Shown here: positions 23,716-32,215 of the stretch, piece by piece
Numbering within the stretch: position 1 is the stretch's first letter
How the letters are laid out: the number at the start of each line of letters is the position of its first letter
Source: an uncultured Bacteroidota bacterium
GTDB lineage: Bacteria; Bacteroidota; Bacteroidia; Chitinophagales; LD1
NCBI GenBank assembly: GCA_937894725.1
Contig: CALAYL010000032.1
Coordinates: forward strand, 1 to 35,421
Direction: 5' to 3'
DNA length: 35,421 nt
Made by a program: the position numbers and the translations under genes
Notes under the pieces: model-generated
The model's database searches: none
The model's input: only the letters and a program-made list of their open reading frames with translations
What the model was told of the DNA's origin: nothing

Positions 23716-23957
23716 ACATCTACTTTCAGCTATCTATTGATTCATCAGAATGTAAAATCTTGTTTACCTTGGCCTTGGATTGAGCTTTACTTGCCACCAT
23801 AAGCGCATAGAAAAGCAATGTACCACCCCCTGCACTCGCCAGCGGGGATAAATACGCTGAGGCATGACCACAGTACAAGTGCCGATCGTTTCTTTCAAAA
23901 CTATCCCGCCAAAGTTTGCTATCTCCATAATGGATAGTATTTTCACGAGCAGATTAT
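23716..23957 (-). other. Intergenic stretch with an ATG-less open frame
   Basis: No ordinary gene is visible between the hairpins and the DUF1826-like gene. On the minus strand a frame stays open from 23953 to a TGA at 23726 (about 75 codons) without an upstream ATG. It reads HYGDSKLWRDSFERNDRHLY and later LASAGGGTLLFYALMVASKA before a Lys-rich end. This could be the tail of a decayed gene or part of a dispersed repeat. An inverted repeat, CTATCTCCAT/ATGGATAG (23919-23937), lies 20 nt before the plus-strand start at 23958. Confidence 0.3.
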
Positions 23958-24656
23958 ATGATTGATTTATCGTCCACTTCCCATCAAATACTTACCGTTA
24001 CTAGCTTTCAAGAGCTTATAGCTACACCATTTGTTGGCGAGATAAATGCGATATGTTGGAAACGAAATCTTATAGGTGATTTTTCGGAGATAGTACATAA
24101 GGTAGTAATAGACGAAAACATAGCGGAGCTTGATGAACAGCAGCTACTAGAACTTAGATTGAGCGAACAAGGACAACTGGCTCGTGAAATTCTTAGGCAA
24201 GATTTAGCACTACTGAAGGCGCATGGCGCATCGCCCATCTTGAATATAATAAAGCACTATGATAGAGATGATAGCTATCCGTTTTTCCCTACCGATGTGT
24301 ATTCGTATCATGTGGATCGCTCTCCTATACCTACCGATACCTTTTTATGTACTTACTATGGCGAGTCGAGCGACATTTTACCCAATGCCCAAGCCGAACA
24401 AAAAATCCTTGTTCCCGAAATACGGGCTGAACTCAAAAAATTATATGATGGAGCGGAGGATGAGTTTGAATCGTATTTGATGGAACATTTTTTTGATCTA
24501 CATTATCAAGCAAAACCCAACACACAGCCTACCAACTTAGGTATAGGTCATCTATGGCGGCTTGCAGTAGATCATCCTGAAAGTCAAGTACTCCCTTGTG
24601 TGCATCGTGCACCAAAGGAAAAAAAGGGAGAAAGCCGCTTGCTTTTGATTTGCTAA
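23958..24656 (+). CDS. DUF1826-like protein
   Basis: A 232-residue soluble protein without signal peptide. The second half matches my memory of DUF1826: YSYHVDRSPIPTDTFLCTYY (about 113-132), ILPNAQAEQKI, GIGHLWRLAVDHPESQVLPC and the closing VHRAPKEKKGESRLLLIC. The HVD motif and the HRAP His suggest a cupin or oxygenase-like metal site; this is inference. DUF1826 genes are often found with zinc-responsive or COG0523 genes. Here a Zur-type operon lies 4 kb away but not adjacent. The first half (ATPFVGEINAICWKRNLIGDF) carries the family's usual CWxR segment. The gene stands alone between the hairpin stack and dsbD, which converges on it with about 10 nt between stops. Confidence 0.65.
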   Translation: MIDLSSTSHQILTVTSFQELIATPFVGEINAICWKRNLIGDFSEIVHKVVIDENIAELDEQQLLELRLSEQGQLAREILRQDLALLKAHGASPILNIIKHYDRDDSYPFFPTDVYSYHVDRSPIPTDTFLCTYYGESSDILPNAQAEQKILVPEIRAELKKLYDGAEDEFESYLMEHFFDLHYQAKPNTQPTNLGIGHLWRLAVDHPESQVLPCVHRAPKEKKGESRLLLIC

Positions 24657-24666
24657 ATCAAGATTA

Positions 24667-26712
24667 CTACTTCACTACAGCATTCAACCCACACTCCAAA
24701 AACGCTTTATACTTAGCAGCATCAGCATCATAACCATTCCAAGGAGTGTTGAGTAGTTTTTCATCTGGTGATACTAACACATATTGTGGTTGTGTATTTG
24801 TATTGAAAACTTGGGTCTGAAAATCGCTCCATTTGTGACCATAAGAGTTGCGCTTGCTACCATTGAATGGCGATATATAGTGCATCGAATCTGGTAACAT
24901 TTTCTCATAATCATCTACATACAACGACACCAAAATATACTGTTCGCTGATGAGCTTAGACACATCGGCATCTGTCCAAACATTCTCTTCCATCCTTCTA
25001 CAATTAGCACAATTGTAGCCCGTAAAATCAATTAGCAGTGGCTTATTTTCACGCTTGGCTGCGGCTAATGCTTCATCATAGTCTTTATAGCAGTTAAAGT
25101 TATTAGGACATTGATTTTCTTTCGCCACAATGGAGTAGTAATTTGGTGGCAAAAATCCGCTAAACAATGACAAATCTTTGCCTGTGAGTCCCCAAATACT
25201 GTACACAGTAAAGAAACTAAACAATGTAGCAAACACTAGTCGCACAGGCGATTTTAGATTTGGTTTTTCGTTGCCTTTCATTTTCAAAATACCCAACAAA
25301 TACAATACTATCAGCAAGCCCAATACTGCCCAAAGACCCAAGAAAATTTCTCGTTTCAAAATACCCCAATGCCCCACTAAGTCTGCATTTGACAAAAATT
25401 TCAAGGCTAAAATCAACTCTACAAAACCTAGTACTACCTTGAGCGAATCCATCCATGAGCCAGATTTTGGCAAGGTCTTGAGTAGGTTTGGAAAAAAGGC
25501 AAAAAGCGTAAACGGCAAGCCCATCGCAAAGCCAAAGGAGACCATGCCTACCACCAGATTTAGTTTGCCATTGGGCGTAGTGGCCATACTACCTAATAGT
25601 GTACCCAAGATAGGTCCTGTACACGAAAACGATACGATTACTAGCGTGAGTGCCATAAAAAAGATACCTATCAATCCGCCTGTATTTGAAGCAGAATCTA
25701 CTTTATTGGCAAGTGAACTCGGCAGTGCAATTTCATAATAACCAAAAAATGAAAAAGCAAAAACAATGAAGATAACGAAAAAGCCAAGATTCACCCAAAT
25801 GTTGGTAGCGATAGCGTTGAGGGTATTGGGCGATACATTAAAAACCAAAAATGGTAAAGCCAACAAAAAAAAGATAAAGGTGATACTAAAACCATAAAAG
25901 ACCGATTCGAATTTACCTTTTGTGCCTGCTTCATTTCGTTTTGTAAAAAAACTAACGGTAAGTGGAATCATCGGAAACACACATGGCGTGAGTAGCGCTA
26001 GCAAACCGCCCCCAAATCCCAATACTACGGCTAGCCATGTAGTGATGGGCGCATCTTTGGTGCCACAGTCGTTGATCGTTGCACCAAATCGAGATTTGTC
26101 AAAAAATCGAGTATAATATTCGCTTAGAGGGTTTGTACTTGCAGCAGCTATGGCATCTGTTTTATCTAAGCTGGTTTCCTCCGTACTATTCTCAAGTAAT
26201 GGATTTATCGTGGTGGGAACTTCAATTAATTCCTTTTTTTTTTCGCCTACTGCATCAGTAGCCAACTCAAATGAAAATGCTTTTTGATCTGGCGGCAAAC
26301 AGGTCTTGTCATCGCATACCATATATTCCAATTCCCCTTTTAGCGTAGTGTTTGCCTTTACTTTTACCAGCTGTGTAAAAGTGACTTTATCTTCAAATGA
26401 TTTTTGATATACCTCAAATACGGGATCAATTCCTTCGTGCGTTTTTGCGCAAACTTCTGTAGCTTTCCCTACTATCGTTACGTTTGGATTAGTCGTAAAT
26501 TTAAAACTCGTAGGCACTGCGCCATCATTGCCCTGAAACTGAGAATAGGTGTGCCATCCTTTTTCTATCTGCGCAGAAAAAATGAGTTTATACTCATCGG
26601 TAGCAGTTTTCTCTGCTTTCCAACTCCATTTTACGGGGTTAACGATTTGGGCTATTGAAGAAAAATAGTTAAGCAACGCTAGAGACAAAAGCGTAATTCT
26701 GAAAAATTTCAT
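24667..26712 (-). CDS. dsbD: Thiol:disulfide interchange protein DsbD
   Basis: A 681-residue inner-membrane protein that carries electrons from cytoplasmic thioredoxin to periplasmic proteins (cytochrome c maturation, disulfide isomerisation). Parts in order: signal peptide (about 1-22), N-terminal alpha domain with the active pair in VCDDKTCLPP (Cys133, Cys138), eight-helix membrane domain (about 225-505) with Cys in TPCVFPMIPLTVSFF and FSCTGPILGTLLG, and a C-terminal thioredoxin-like domain with FTGYNCANCRRMEENVW. All three cysteine pairs are present, so the relay is complete. The length is larger than E. coli DsbD (565) because of a Ser/Thr-rich linker (about 165-205) and a longer C-terminal domain. 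It stands alone on the minus strand. Confidence 0.94.
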   Translation of the reverse strand: MKFFRITLLSLALLNYFSSIAQIVNPVKWSWKAEKTATDEYKLIFSAQIEKGWHTYSQFQGNDGAVPTSFKFTTNPNVTIVGKATEVCAKTHEGIDPVFEVYQKSFEDKVTFTQLVKVKANTTLKGELEYMVCDDKTCLPPDQKAFSFELATDAVGEKKKELIEVPTTINPLLENSTEETSLDKTDAIAAASTNPLSEYYTRFFDKSRFGATINDCGTKDAPITTWLAVVLGFGGGLLALLTPCVFPMIPLTVSFFTKRNEAGTKGKFESVFYGFSITFIFFLLALPFLVFNVSPNTLNAIATNIWVNLGFFVIFIVFAFSFFGYYEIALPSSLANKVDSASNTGGLIGIFFMALTLVIVSFSCTGPILGTLLGSMATTPNGKLNLVVGMVSFGFAMGLPFTLFAFFPNLLKTLPKSGSWMDSLKVVLGFVELILALKFLSNADLVGHWGILKREIFLGLWAVLGLLIVLYLLGILKMKGNEKPNLKSPVRLVFATLFSFFTVYSIWGLTGKDLSLFSGFLPPNYYSIVAKENQCPNNFNCYKDYDEALAAAKRENKPLLIDFTGYNCANCRRMEENVWTDADVSKLISEQYILVSLYVDDYEKMLPDSMHYISPFNGSKRNSYGHKWSDFQTQVFNTNTQPQYVLVSPDEKLLNTPWNGYDADAAKYKAFLECGLNAVVK

Positions 26713-26814
26713 AGAGGCGTGTTTAAATCAAGTGGCAAAATACACACTTTGAACGAGAGTAAAGGAGTTTCATTACCTCAGCCCTATATAAAAATTGCAA
26801 AATTGGGAATAGGA

Positions 26815-27522
26815 CTAGTCTTGAGCAACAAGCAGATTAGCTATTGACTGAAACAAAATCAAACCATCGATGTTGCCCAAATCCTCCTCAGATGCACGTT
26901 CAGGATGCGGCATCATGCCAAACACATTGCGTGTTTCATTGCAGATACCGGCTATATTTTCGATAGAGCCATTTGGATTTGCATCCTCGGTTACTTTTCC
27001 CTGCTCATTGCTGTAGTTAAACAAGATTTGGTTGTTTTTTTTCAAACTAGCCAATGTGGCTGTATCGCAGTAGTATCGACCATCGCCATGTGCAATAGGT
27101 ATTTTAAGAGTAGTGCCTGGGGCTACTCCTCTGGTTAATTCACTTTGATTTGTAGCTACATTTAAATACACATTTTTGCAGTTGTACTTCATATTGGTAT
27201 TGCGCAGCAATGCGCCTGGTAACAAGCCCGATTCGCAAAGTATCTGAAATCCATTGCAGATTCCTAATACACGTCCACCTCTATTGGCAAAGTCAATAAC
27301 AGCATCCATAATAGGTGAAAAACGTGCAATAGCGCCCGTTCGCAAATAATCGCCATAGCTAAAACCTCCTGGTAGAATGATACAATCGCGTGTGCTAAAA
27401 TCTGCCAAGGATGTTTCTTTATGGAAAACGGCTTTTACTTCAGCTCCCAATACATTGCCTAACACATGAAGCATATCTCTATCGCAGTTAGAACCCGGGA
27501 AAACAATTACACCAAATTTCAT
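26815..27522 (-). CDS. purQ: Phosphoribosylformylglycinamidine synthase subunit PurQ
   Basis: A 235-residue class I glutamine amidotransferase that supplies ammonia to PurL for conversion of FGAR to FGAM in purine synthesis. Active-site features: FPGSNCDRD at the N-terminus, PGGFSYGDYLRTGAIA (51-66), nucleophile Cys89 in LGICNGFQ, and the HPE of MMPHPER near residue 212 as His/Glu of the triad. Length is in the range of the small-subunit type. The presence of a separate PurQ implies a small PurL and PurS encoded elsewhere, as opposed to the large fused enzyme. It is preceded by a membrane-protein gene 12 nt away on the same strand, but that gene has no known link to purines. Confidence 0.95.
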   Translation of the reverse strand: MKFGVIVFPGSNCDRDMLHVLGNVLGAEVKAVFHKETSLADFSTRDCIILPGGFSYGDYLRTGAIARFSPIMDAVIDFANRGGRVLGICNGFQILCESGLLPGALLRNTNMKYNCKNVYLNVATNQSELTRGVAPGTTLKIPIAHGDGRYYCDTATLASLKKNNQILFNYSNEQGKVTEDANPNGSIENIAGICNETRNVFGMMPHPERASEEDLGNIDGLILFQSIANLLVAQD

Positions 27523-27534
27523 TTTAGTACGGTT

Positions 27535-28533
27535 TTAAAGTTGAAAGATAAAACTCATCACATTTGTGACGATCAATAATGCAAATATAACATTCGGTAT
27601 GACACGGTGATGAAACTCTAGTATAATCATACCTAATAAAAAAGTCATTGTAGGCGAAATAAACAACCATTGCGCCATATAATAATGAGTAGGCATAAAC
27701 AACGATAATCCGAAAAATAGTACTATCAGCCCCATCACACCTGTCATTTTTCTGGCTTTAATATTGATTGCAAACGGAAAAGCAGAAAACATAAACGCAC
27801 TCAACGCAAGCCATCCAATACACATACCACTAAGAATAATATAAGGTGTAGTAAAAAAGGATTTTGTAATGAAAAATAAGTTTTCACTATTGAGTACATG
27901 CGATGGCAATAAAGTGATATCACTATATAGAAAATAAAAACCAAAAGCAATAAATAACGGAGTCAAAAAACCAATGGTCATTCTTAGAAATTCTACTACC
28001 GAAAAAGGTCTAACAGAATATAAGGCAGGCAATATGAAAAGCATCATAATAATAGACGGGAAGAAAAACAGCACAGCCAATGAAAATATAAACCCCAAAT
28101 CGAATAGCTGAGAGTAGAATTTTTCTTGATGCGAAAGTACGAATATTCTTTTTATTGCTAACATCATCAGAAAAGCACTAATCAGCTGCGGAGAAAGCAC
28201 TAACCAACTAATCGAAAAACTACTCACTAGCACATAAAGTACACTGAAAAAGTAAGTCTTTTTTGAATTGATTTTTTCCTGATTGACAATATCATTAATC
28301 ATCCAAGCCATGATTGATTGGACAGCCGCACCAGCAGCTAGCATAATACCCCAAGCTACCGTATTATCTATCTTTTGAAGGCTACCAAAAACATACTTAC
28401 TAGCAGGCTCATCATACTGCATCACAAAATTCAGATCTTTCGTAGAAAAGAAGGCTAGCACATGAAAAAACACCGACAAAAGTACAGCCAATAAATACAG
28501 CGAAGGATTGTTTGCGCTTAGTAGCTTTGTCAT
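27535..28533 (-). CDS. Multi-pass membrane protein, DUF6427-like
   Basis: A 332-residue integral membrane protein with about nine or ten hydrophobic helices (for example 11-29, 60-78, 91-125, 145-172, 183-205, 228-250, 255-320). Charged residues are confined to short loops. The general layout and its place in Bacteroidota genomes recall DUF6427, but the match is from memory of the family's look rather than a motif, so the name is tentative. It starts 3 nt after the stop of the exported protein at 28537-29991 and is followed 12 nt later by purQ, forming an apparent three-gene unit. Possible roles are polysaccharide or lipid handling in the envelope; nothing in the sequence decides. Confidence 0.75.
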   Translation of the reverse strand: MTKLLSANNPSLYLLAVLLSVFFHVLAFFSTKDLNFVMQYDEPASKYVFGSLQKIDNTVAWGIMLAAGAAVQSIMAWMINDIVNQEKINSKKTYFFSVLYVLVSSFSISWLVLSPQLISAFLMMLAIKRIFVLSHQEKFYSQLFDLGFIFSLAVLFFFPSIIMMLFILPALYSVRPFSVVEFLRMTIGFLTPLFIAFGFYFLYSDITLLPSHVLNSENLFFITKSFFTTPYIILSGMCIGWLALSAFMFSAFPFAINIKARKMTGVMGLIVLFFGLSLFMPTHYYMAQWLFISPTMTFLLGMIILEFHHRVIPNVIFALLIVTNVMSFIFQL

Positions 28534-28536
28534 CTG

Positions 28537-29991
28537 CTAAAAGTATTTTAATCTCACTAGTTTAAAAACACCTCTCTTGATACTCGGCATCACTACTTCA
28601 CCTAGAGCCGTTTGTTTGCCTTGCTTAGGTACTATTTGTATATCTCTATCCGATTTATTGACTATAAATCTTTTTTCAAATGCACCGTCACTACTCAGTA
28701 CAAAAGTACTAATATCGGTAGCTTGCTCTTTATCATCAGCAAAAACAAAATGCAATCTATCCTTTTGATTCATCATAAAAAATGAAGAATAAAAGCCATT
28801 ATCTTCTTCAGAATATTGTCTTTTTTTCAAGATCGCACTCCACTCCATATCGCCACTTGGTGCTATGGAAAAGGCAATAATATCGTTGTATTGGAAGGTA
28901 GCTACCGTTCTGAAATTGCTGATAGGGTTGATAACCGAAAGGGCTATCGATTGTTCTTGCCGAACATCACGGATATAGGACTCGGCTATGATACCCACAC
29001 CTCCGTCTTGTCGCTGGATTATTTTGCGTAGCTGAAATGTATAAAGCCGGTTGTTCGTAACCGATGGTTCACGACCAGTAAGCTGCCGCATAAAACTATC
29101 GGGCAAGGCGACAGTATTTGAAGCCACTACAGTGCCCGTGGTAGGATCATACCGCTGATAAAAAGTACCATAGGCAGCAGACTCGCCAGTGCCATCTTGA
29201 TTGTCATAAAAGCCCGCAAAAAGAAGTTGATGATTCGCATTGTCTATCTCAAAGTAAGGATCGCCAAATGATTTTTTTCCATAGTTGATCTTAAAATTGG
29301 TAATGCTTTGGTTTTTGTCTTTAGGTATCCAAGTAGCATCAAATTGTTGTAGCGCTGTATTGGTAATAAGCAGACTGTTGCCCTGAGTGTCTATCAATGC
29401 CCGTGCGTATTCCATTACCTTTTCGCTTCTATTGATGGGCACAAAAACTTGATATACACTTTTGAGTTCGCTATCCACTACCTTCATTTGCATAGCTTGT
29501 ACCTGTTTCCCACTAAAAATAGGGATATAAAACAATACATATTTTTGATTGGCGGCTACTTGAAGGCGCAAATTGGCATTGGCAACTTCTTTCGTTTCAT
29601 AAATGGTATCCAGCGTTATGACCTCTCCGGTTTTTTGAAAAATACCATTGACTGCCTGGCCTATCAGCAGGGTATAGTTTTTCTCACTTTTGAGCGAATA
29701 TACAATAGCCCCTGTTTTGTAAAGTTGTACATGCTGTATGTACCCCTCGTTTTTATCAAAATCGTATTTTTTTGCAAGGCTTAATCTTAAGTCACTGTTG
29801 TAGGTTTGAAATGTTTCTTCGCTCCCCGAAAGTCGCACCACATAACCATCATCATTTTTACCTATGATTTTTATTCGGTCTATATCATTGCTGATTTTTG
29901 ATGGACTCGATACACTTATCTTTTGTGCATTAGCTATCGAAGCTGCAACAAGCAGTAAAGTCAATCCCCAAAAATGAAGGCTATTTTGCAT
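28537..29991 (-). CDS. Exported protein of unknown function, strand-rich
   Basis: A 484-residue protein with a Sec signal peptide (MQNSLHFWGLTLLLVAASIA, cleavage probably after NAQ at 23). There is no lipobox, T9SS tail or catalytic motif. The mature part is almost wholly beta-strand in character, with repeated segments of about 45-55 residues of the type YVVRLSGSEETFQTYNSDLR, AIVYSLKSEKNYTLLIG, LLITNTALQQFDATWIPKDK and HLLFAGFYDNQDG. This suggests a seven- or eight-bladed beta-propeller in the periplasm or at the outer membrane. The C-terminal KRGVFKLVRLKYF is a short strand, not a sorting signal. It is the first gene of the unit with the DUF6427-like membrane protein, so the two may cooperate. 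Confidence 0.75.
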   Translation of the reverse strand: MQNSLHFWGLTLLLVAASIANAQKISVSSPSKISNDIDRIKIIGKNDDGYVVRLSGSEETFQTYNSDLRLSLAKKYDFDKNEGYIQHVQLYKTGAIVYSLKSEKNYTLLIGQAVNGIFQKTGEVITLDTIYETKEVANANLRLQVAANQKYVLFYIPIFSGKQVQAMQMKVVDSELKSVYQVFVPINRSEKVMEYARALIDTQGNSLLITNTALQQFDATWIPKDKNQSITNFKINYGKKSFGDPYFEIDNANHQLLFAGFYDNQDGTGESAAYGTFYQRYDPTTGTVVASNTVALPDSFMRQLTGREPSVTNNRLYTFQLRKIIQRQDGGVGIIAESYIRDVRQEQSIALSVINPISNFRTVATFQYNDIIAFSIAPSGDMEWSAILKKRQYSEEDNGFYSSFFMMNQKDRLHFVFADDKEQATDISTFVLSSDGAFEKRFIVNKSDRDIQIVPKQGKQTALGEVVMPSIKRGVFKLVRLKYF

Positions 29992-30034
29992 CGGATGAAA
30001 GTAAGCAGGATTTTTTATTTTTTAGAAAGAAAAG

Positions 30035-30538
30035 TCAATCTACCCGCTTATACACGGGTACTGTAGAGCAAGGTTCGCCATACGAAATAGCCTTAGCCAC
30101 CGCAGATAACTTAAATGAAACGAGTGTAAACGCTTGCTCATCGATAGTCTTGTCGCCACAGCCTTTTATGACTAATCGCTTGTCTTGATATTCGCTCACG
30201 GCTATATTTCGAATAGCCTCATGCAAAAACACCAACGGAAAATCTTCTTTTTTCCCAAACAAAACAACCTCCGCTACTCCCGCCAAAGAAGTAGCGATGA
30301 CCATATATGCCCACATAGGTACAATAACATCGGCAGAGCAAAATAAACCAACTTTTTTGTGGCGAAAAAGTGTCCAATCCATGGCATCCATGGCGGCTCT
30401 AAAATCAGCTTCCTTCAAGATTAAACCTTTAAAAAGATAATCCTTTATGTCAATATACATGCAATCCACCTCGGCAGGATAGTAGTCCGCTAAGTCTATA
30501 CTTATTATGGCTCTTGATATGGCCGTATTTTTAATCAT
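30035..30538 (-). CDS. DUF2480 family protein
   Basis: A 167-residue cytoplasmic protein of a family found mainly in Bacteroidota. The diagnostic block is IISIDLADYYP then IDIKDYLFKGLILKEADFRA (29-48) and, after a DW pair, KVGLFCSADVIVPMWAYMVI (62-81). The C-terminal half has RLVIKGCGDKTIDEQAFTLV. Two conserved Cys (about 66 and 126) and several Asp/Glu could bind a metal; in some genomes the gene is near iron-sulfur (SUF-type) genes. This relation is from memory and no such genes lie here. It is followed by nothing on the strand for 40 nt and preceded 37 nt upstream by asnS, with which it may be transcribed. Confidence 0.85.
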   Translation of the reverse strand: MIKNTAISRAIISIDLADYYPAEVDCMYIDIKDYLFKGLILKEADFRAAMDAMDWTLFRHKKVGLFCSADVIVPMWAYMVIATSLAGVAEVVLFGKKEDFPLVFLHEAIRNIAVSEYQDKRLVIKGCGDKTIDEQAFTLVSFKLSAVAKAISYGEPCSTVPVYKRVD

Positions 30539-30575
30539 TGCTATTATTTAACTATTCTACTGTTCGACACTCCCA

Positions 30576-32099
30576 CTACGGCAGCAATCTTCCATAAGAA
30601 CGAGGGAATGGTATCGTTTCGCGAATATGTTGTAATCCACACACCCACGCTACCATGCGCTCTAGTCCGAGACCAAATCCAGCGTGAGGTATATTACCAA
30701 ATTTTCGCAAATCTAAGTACCACTCAAATGCTTCCATCGGCAAGTCGTGTTCGATGATTTTAGCTTTCAATCTATCGATGTCGGTCTCTCTCTCTCCTCC
30801 ACCTACTACTTCGCCATAGCCCTCTGGTGCGAGCAAATCTACCCCTTTTGCATAGCCTTTATCTTCCTCATCTTCTTTCATGTAAAAAGCCTTCACCTCT
30901 TGTGGCCAGTTATAGACCATCACGGGTTGACCAAACATACGGGTAAGCACCGTTTCATCACTACCTCCAAAGTCATCGCCACGCTTAAAGTTTCGGGCAG
31001 AAGCGAGCCATGTAGGAATGTTTTGCGCCTTTTCACTCAAGTCGTTCAACTCATTTTTAAGTTGATCAATTTTGTTTTGCGTAAAGTTGCGTTCGCCCTT
31101 GCTCAGTGTACCACTTTCGATTTTGGCTTCACGCTCAGCTATCTCTGCTTTGATGCGCATTTGCTCGCTTTCGATTGCAGCTAAGTCTTCTTCCAAAAGT
31201 TGGATTGAGGTTTTGCCGTTTACTTCTTTTTCGCCTTTGATTATATCTACTGCGGCTTCATATTTCATACGAATAAAAGGCAAACTTATTTTTTCCAAAA
31301 AAGTAGTATCACGCTCCAGTACGCTCAACTCTAGCTGATTAGTATCAAGTACTTTTTTCACTACATATTGTACAAATTCCTCAATCAAATCCATGTCCAT
31401 TTTGAGGTCAAAAAACGCCATTTCGGGCTCTATCATCCAAAATTCAGAAAGATGTCGTCTTGTCTTTGATTTTTCGGCTCTAAAAGTAGGGCCAAAAGTG
31501 TAAATCAAACCCTGCGCCATTGCCATCGCTTCGCCATATAGCTGCCCAGATTGAGATAGATAGGCTGGGTCGCCATAAAAATCTGTTTCAAACAATGTGC
31601 TCGTACCTTCGCAAGCATTGCCAGTAAAAATTGGCGCGTCCATTTGTACAAATCCTTTTTCTTGAAAGAAAGAATGTATGCCAAAAATAATAGTGTTGCG
31701 CACACGCATTATCGCCCATTGACGCTTTGAGCGCAGCCACAGGTGTCGCTTATCCATTAAAAAATCAACTCCATGTTCTTTTGGGGTGATGGGGTAGTCT
31801 TCCGCCTCGGCATAGATACACACACTTGATGCGTGTATTTCTACACCGCCAAACTGTTTTTCATCTGCCTTGACCGTGCCAGTCACTGCCAGTGAGCTTT
31901 CTTGCGAGAGCTTTTTTACACTTTCAAAAATCGCTTCGCCCACCACATGCAGATCGATGACGCACTGCACAAACCCAGTACCATCGCGAAGTGTAGCGAA
32001 TATAAGTCCTTTGCTATCGCGCTTTTGCGCTAGCCATCCTTTTATCAATATTTCTTGTCCTACCGACTTGGGTAGCTGCTTAATATAGGTTTGTATCAT
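30576..32099 (-). CDS. asnS: Asparagine-tRNA ligase with coiled-coil insertion
   Basis: A 507-residue class IIb synthetase charging tRNA-Asn, from the ATG at 32099 (a TTG at 32129 would add ten residues not seen in the family). Anticodon-binding OB domain about 1-105 (EILIKGWLAQKRDSKGLIFA); catalytic domain with motif 2 FRAEKSKTRRHLSEFWMIEP and motif 3 GFGLGLERMVAWVCGLQHIR near the C-terminus. Between residues about 289 and 370 lies an insertion of about 80 residues rich in Glu, Lys and Ala (IESEQMRIKAEIAEREAKIE) that should form an antiparallel coiled coil, absent from the 466-residue E. coli enzyme. The flanking regions line up without gap, so the enzyme should be active. Divergent from rpoN. 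Confidence 0.96.
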   Translation of the reverse strand: MIQTYIKQLPKSVGQEILIKGWLAQKRDSKGLIFATLRDGTGFVQCVIDLHVVGEAIFESVKKLSQESSLAVTGTVKADEKQFGGVEIHASSVCIYAEAEDYPITPKEHGVDFLMDKRHLWLRSKRQWAIMRVRNTIIFGIHSFFQEKGFVQMDAPIFTGNACEGTSTLFETDFYGDPAYLSQSGQLYGEAMAMAQGLIYTFGPTFRAEKSKTRRHLSEFWMIEPEMAFFDLKMDMDLIEEFVQYVVKKVLDTNQLELSVLERDTTFLEKISLPFIRMKYEAAVDIIKGEKEVNGKTSIQLLEEDLAAIESEQMRIKAEIAEREAKIESGTLSKGERNFTQNKIDQLKNELNDLSEKAQNIPTWLASARNFKRGDDFGGSDETVLTRMFGQPVMVYNWPQEVKAFYMKEDEEDKGYAKGVDLLAPEGYGEVVGGGERETDIDRLKAKIIEHDLPMEAFEWYLDLRKFGNIPHAGFGLGLERMVAWVCGLQHIRETIPFPRSYGRLLP

Positions 32100-32215
32100 G
32101 ACACGAAGATAAATAAAAACGTTTCTCAAAACGAGTTAGGTACAATTTTTGCTAATCATTTTTAGGAATATTCACGCCTTTGGCTAAATTTGGCTACCAC
32201 CAAGCTATCATCACC

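Noticed and set aside
23764..23946. 60-codon minus-strand frame starting MKILSIMEIANFGG
   Set aside because: Composition is unlike a protein (Arg/Trp/Cys-rich end) and the alternative frame over the same DNA looks more protein-like; neither is accepted as a gene.
26058..26076. Sigma-54-like TGGCACC inside dsbD
   Set aside because: The downstream half reads ATGCG instead of TTGCA and it lies in the middle of a gene.
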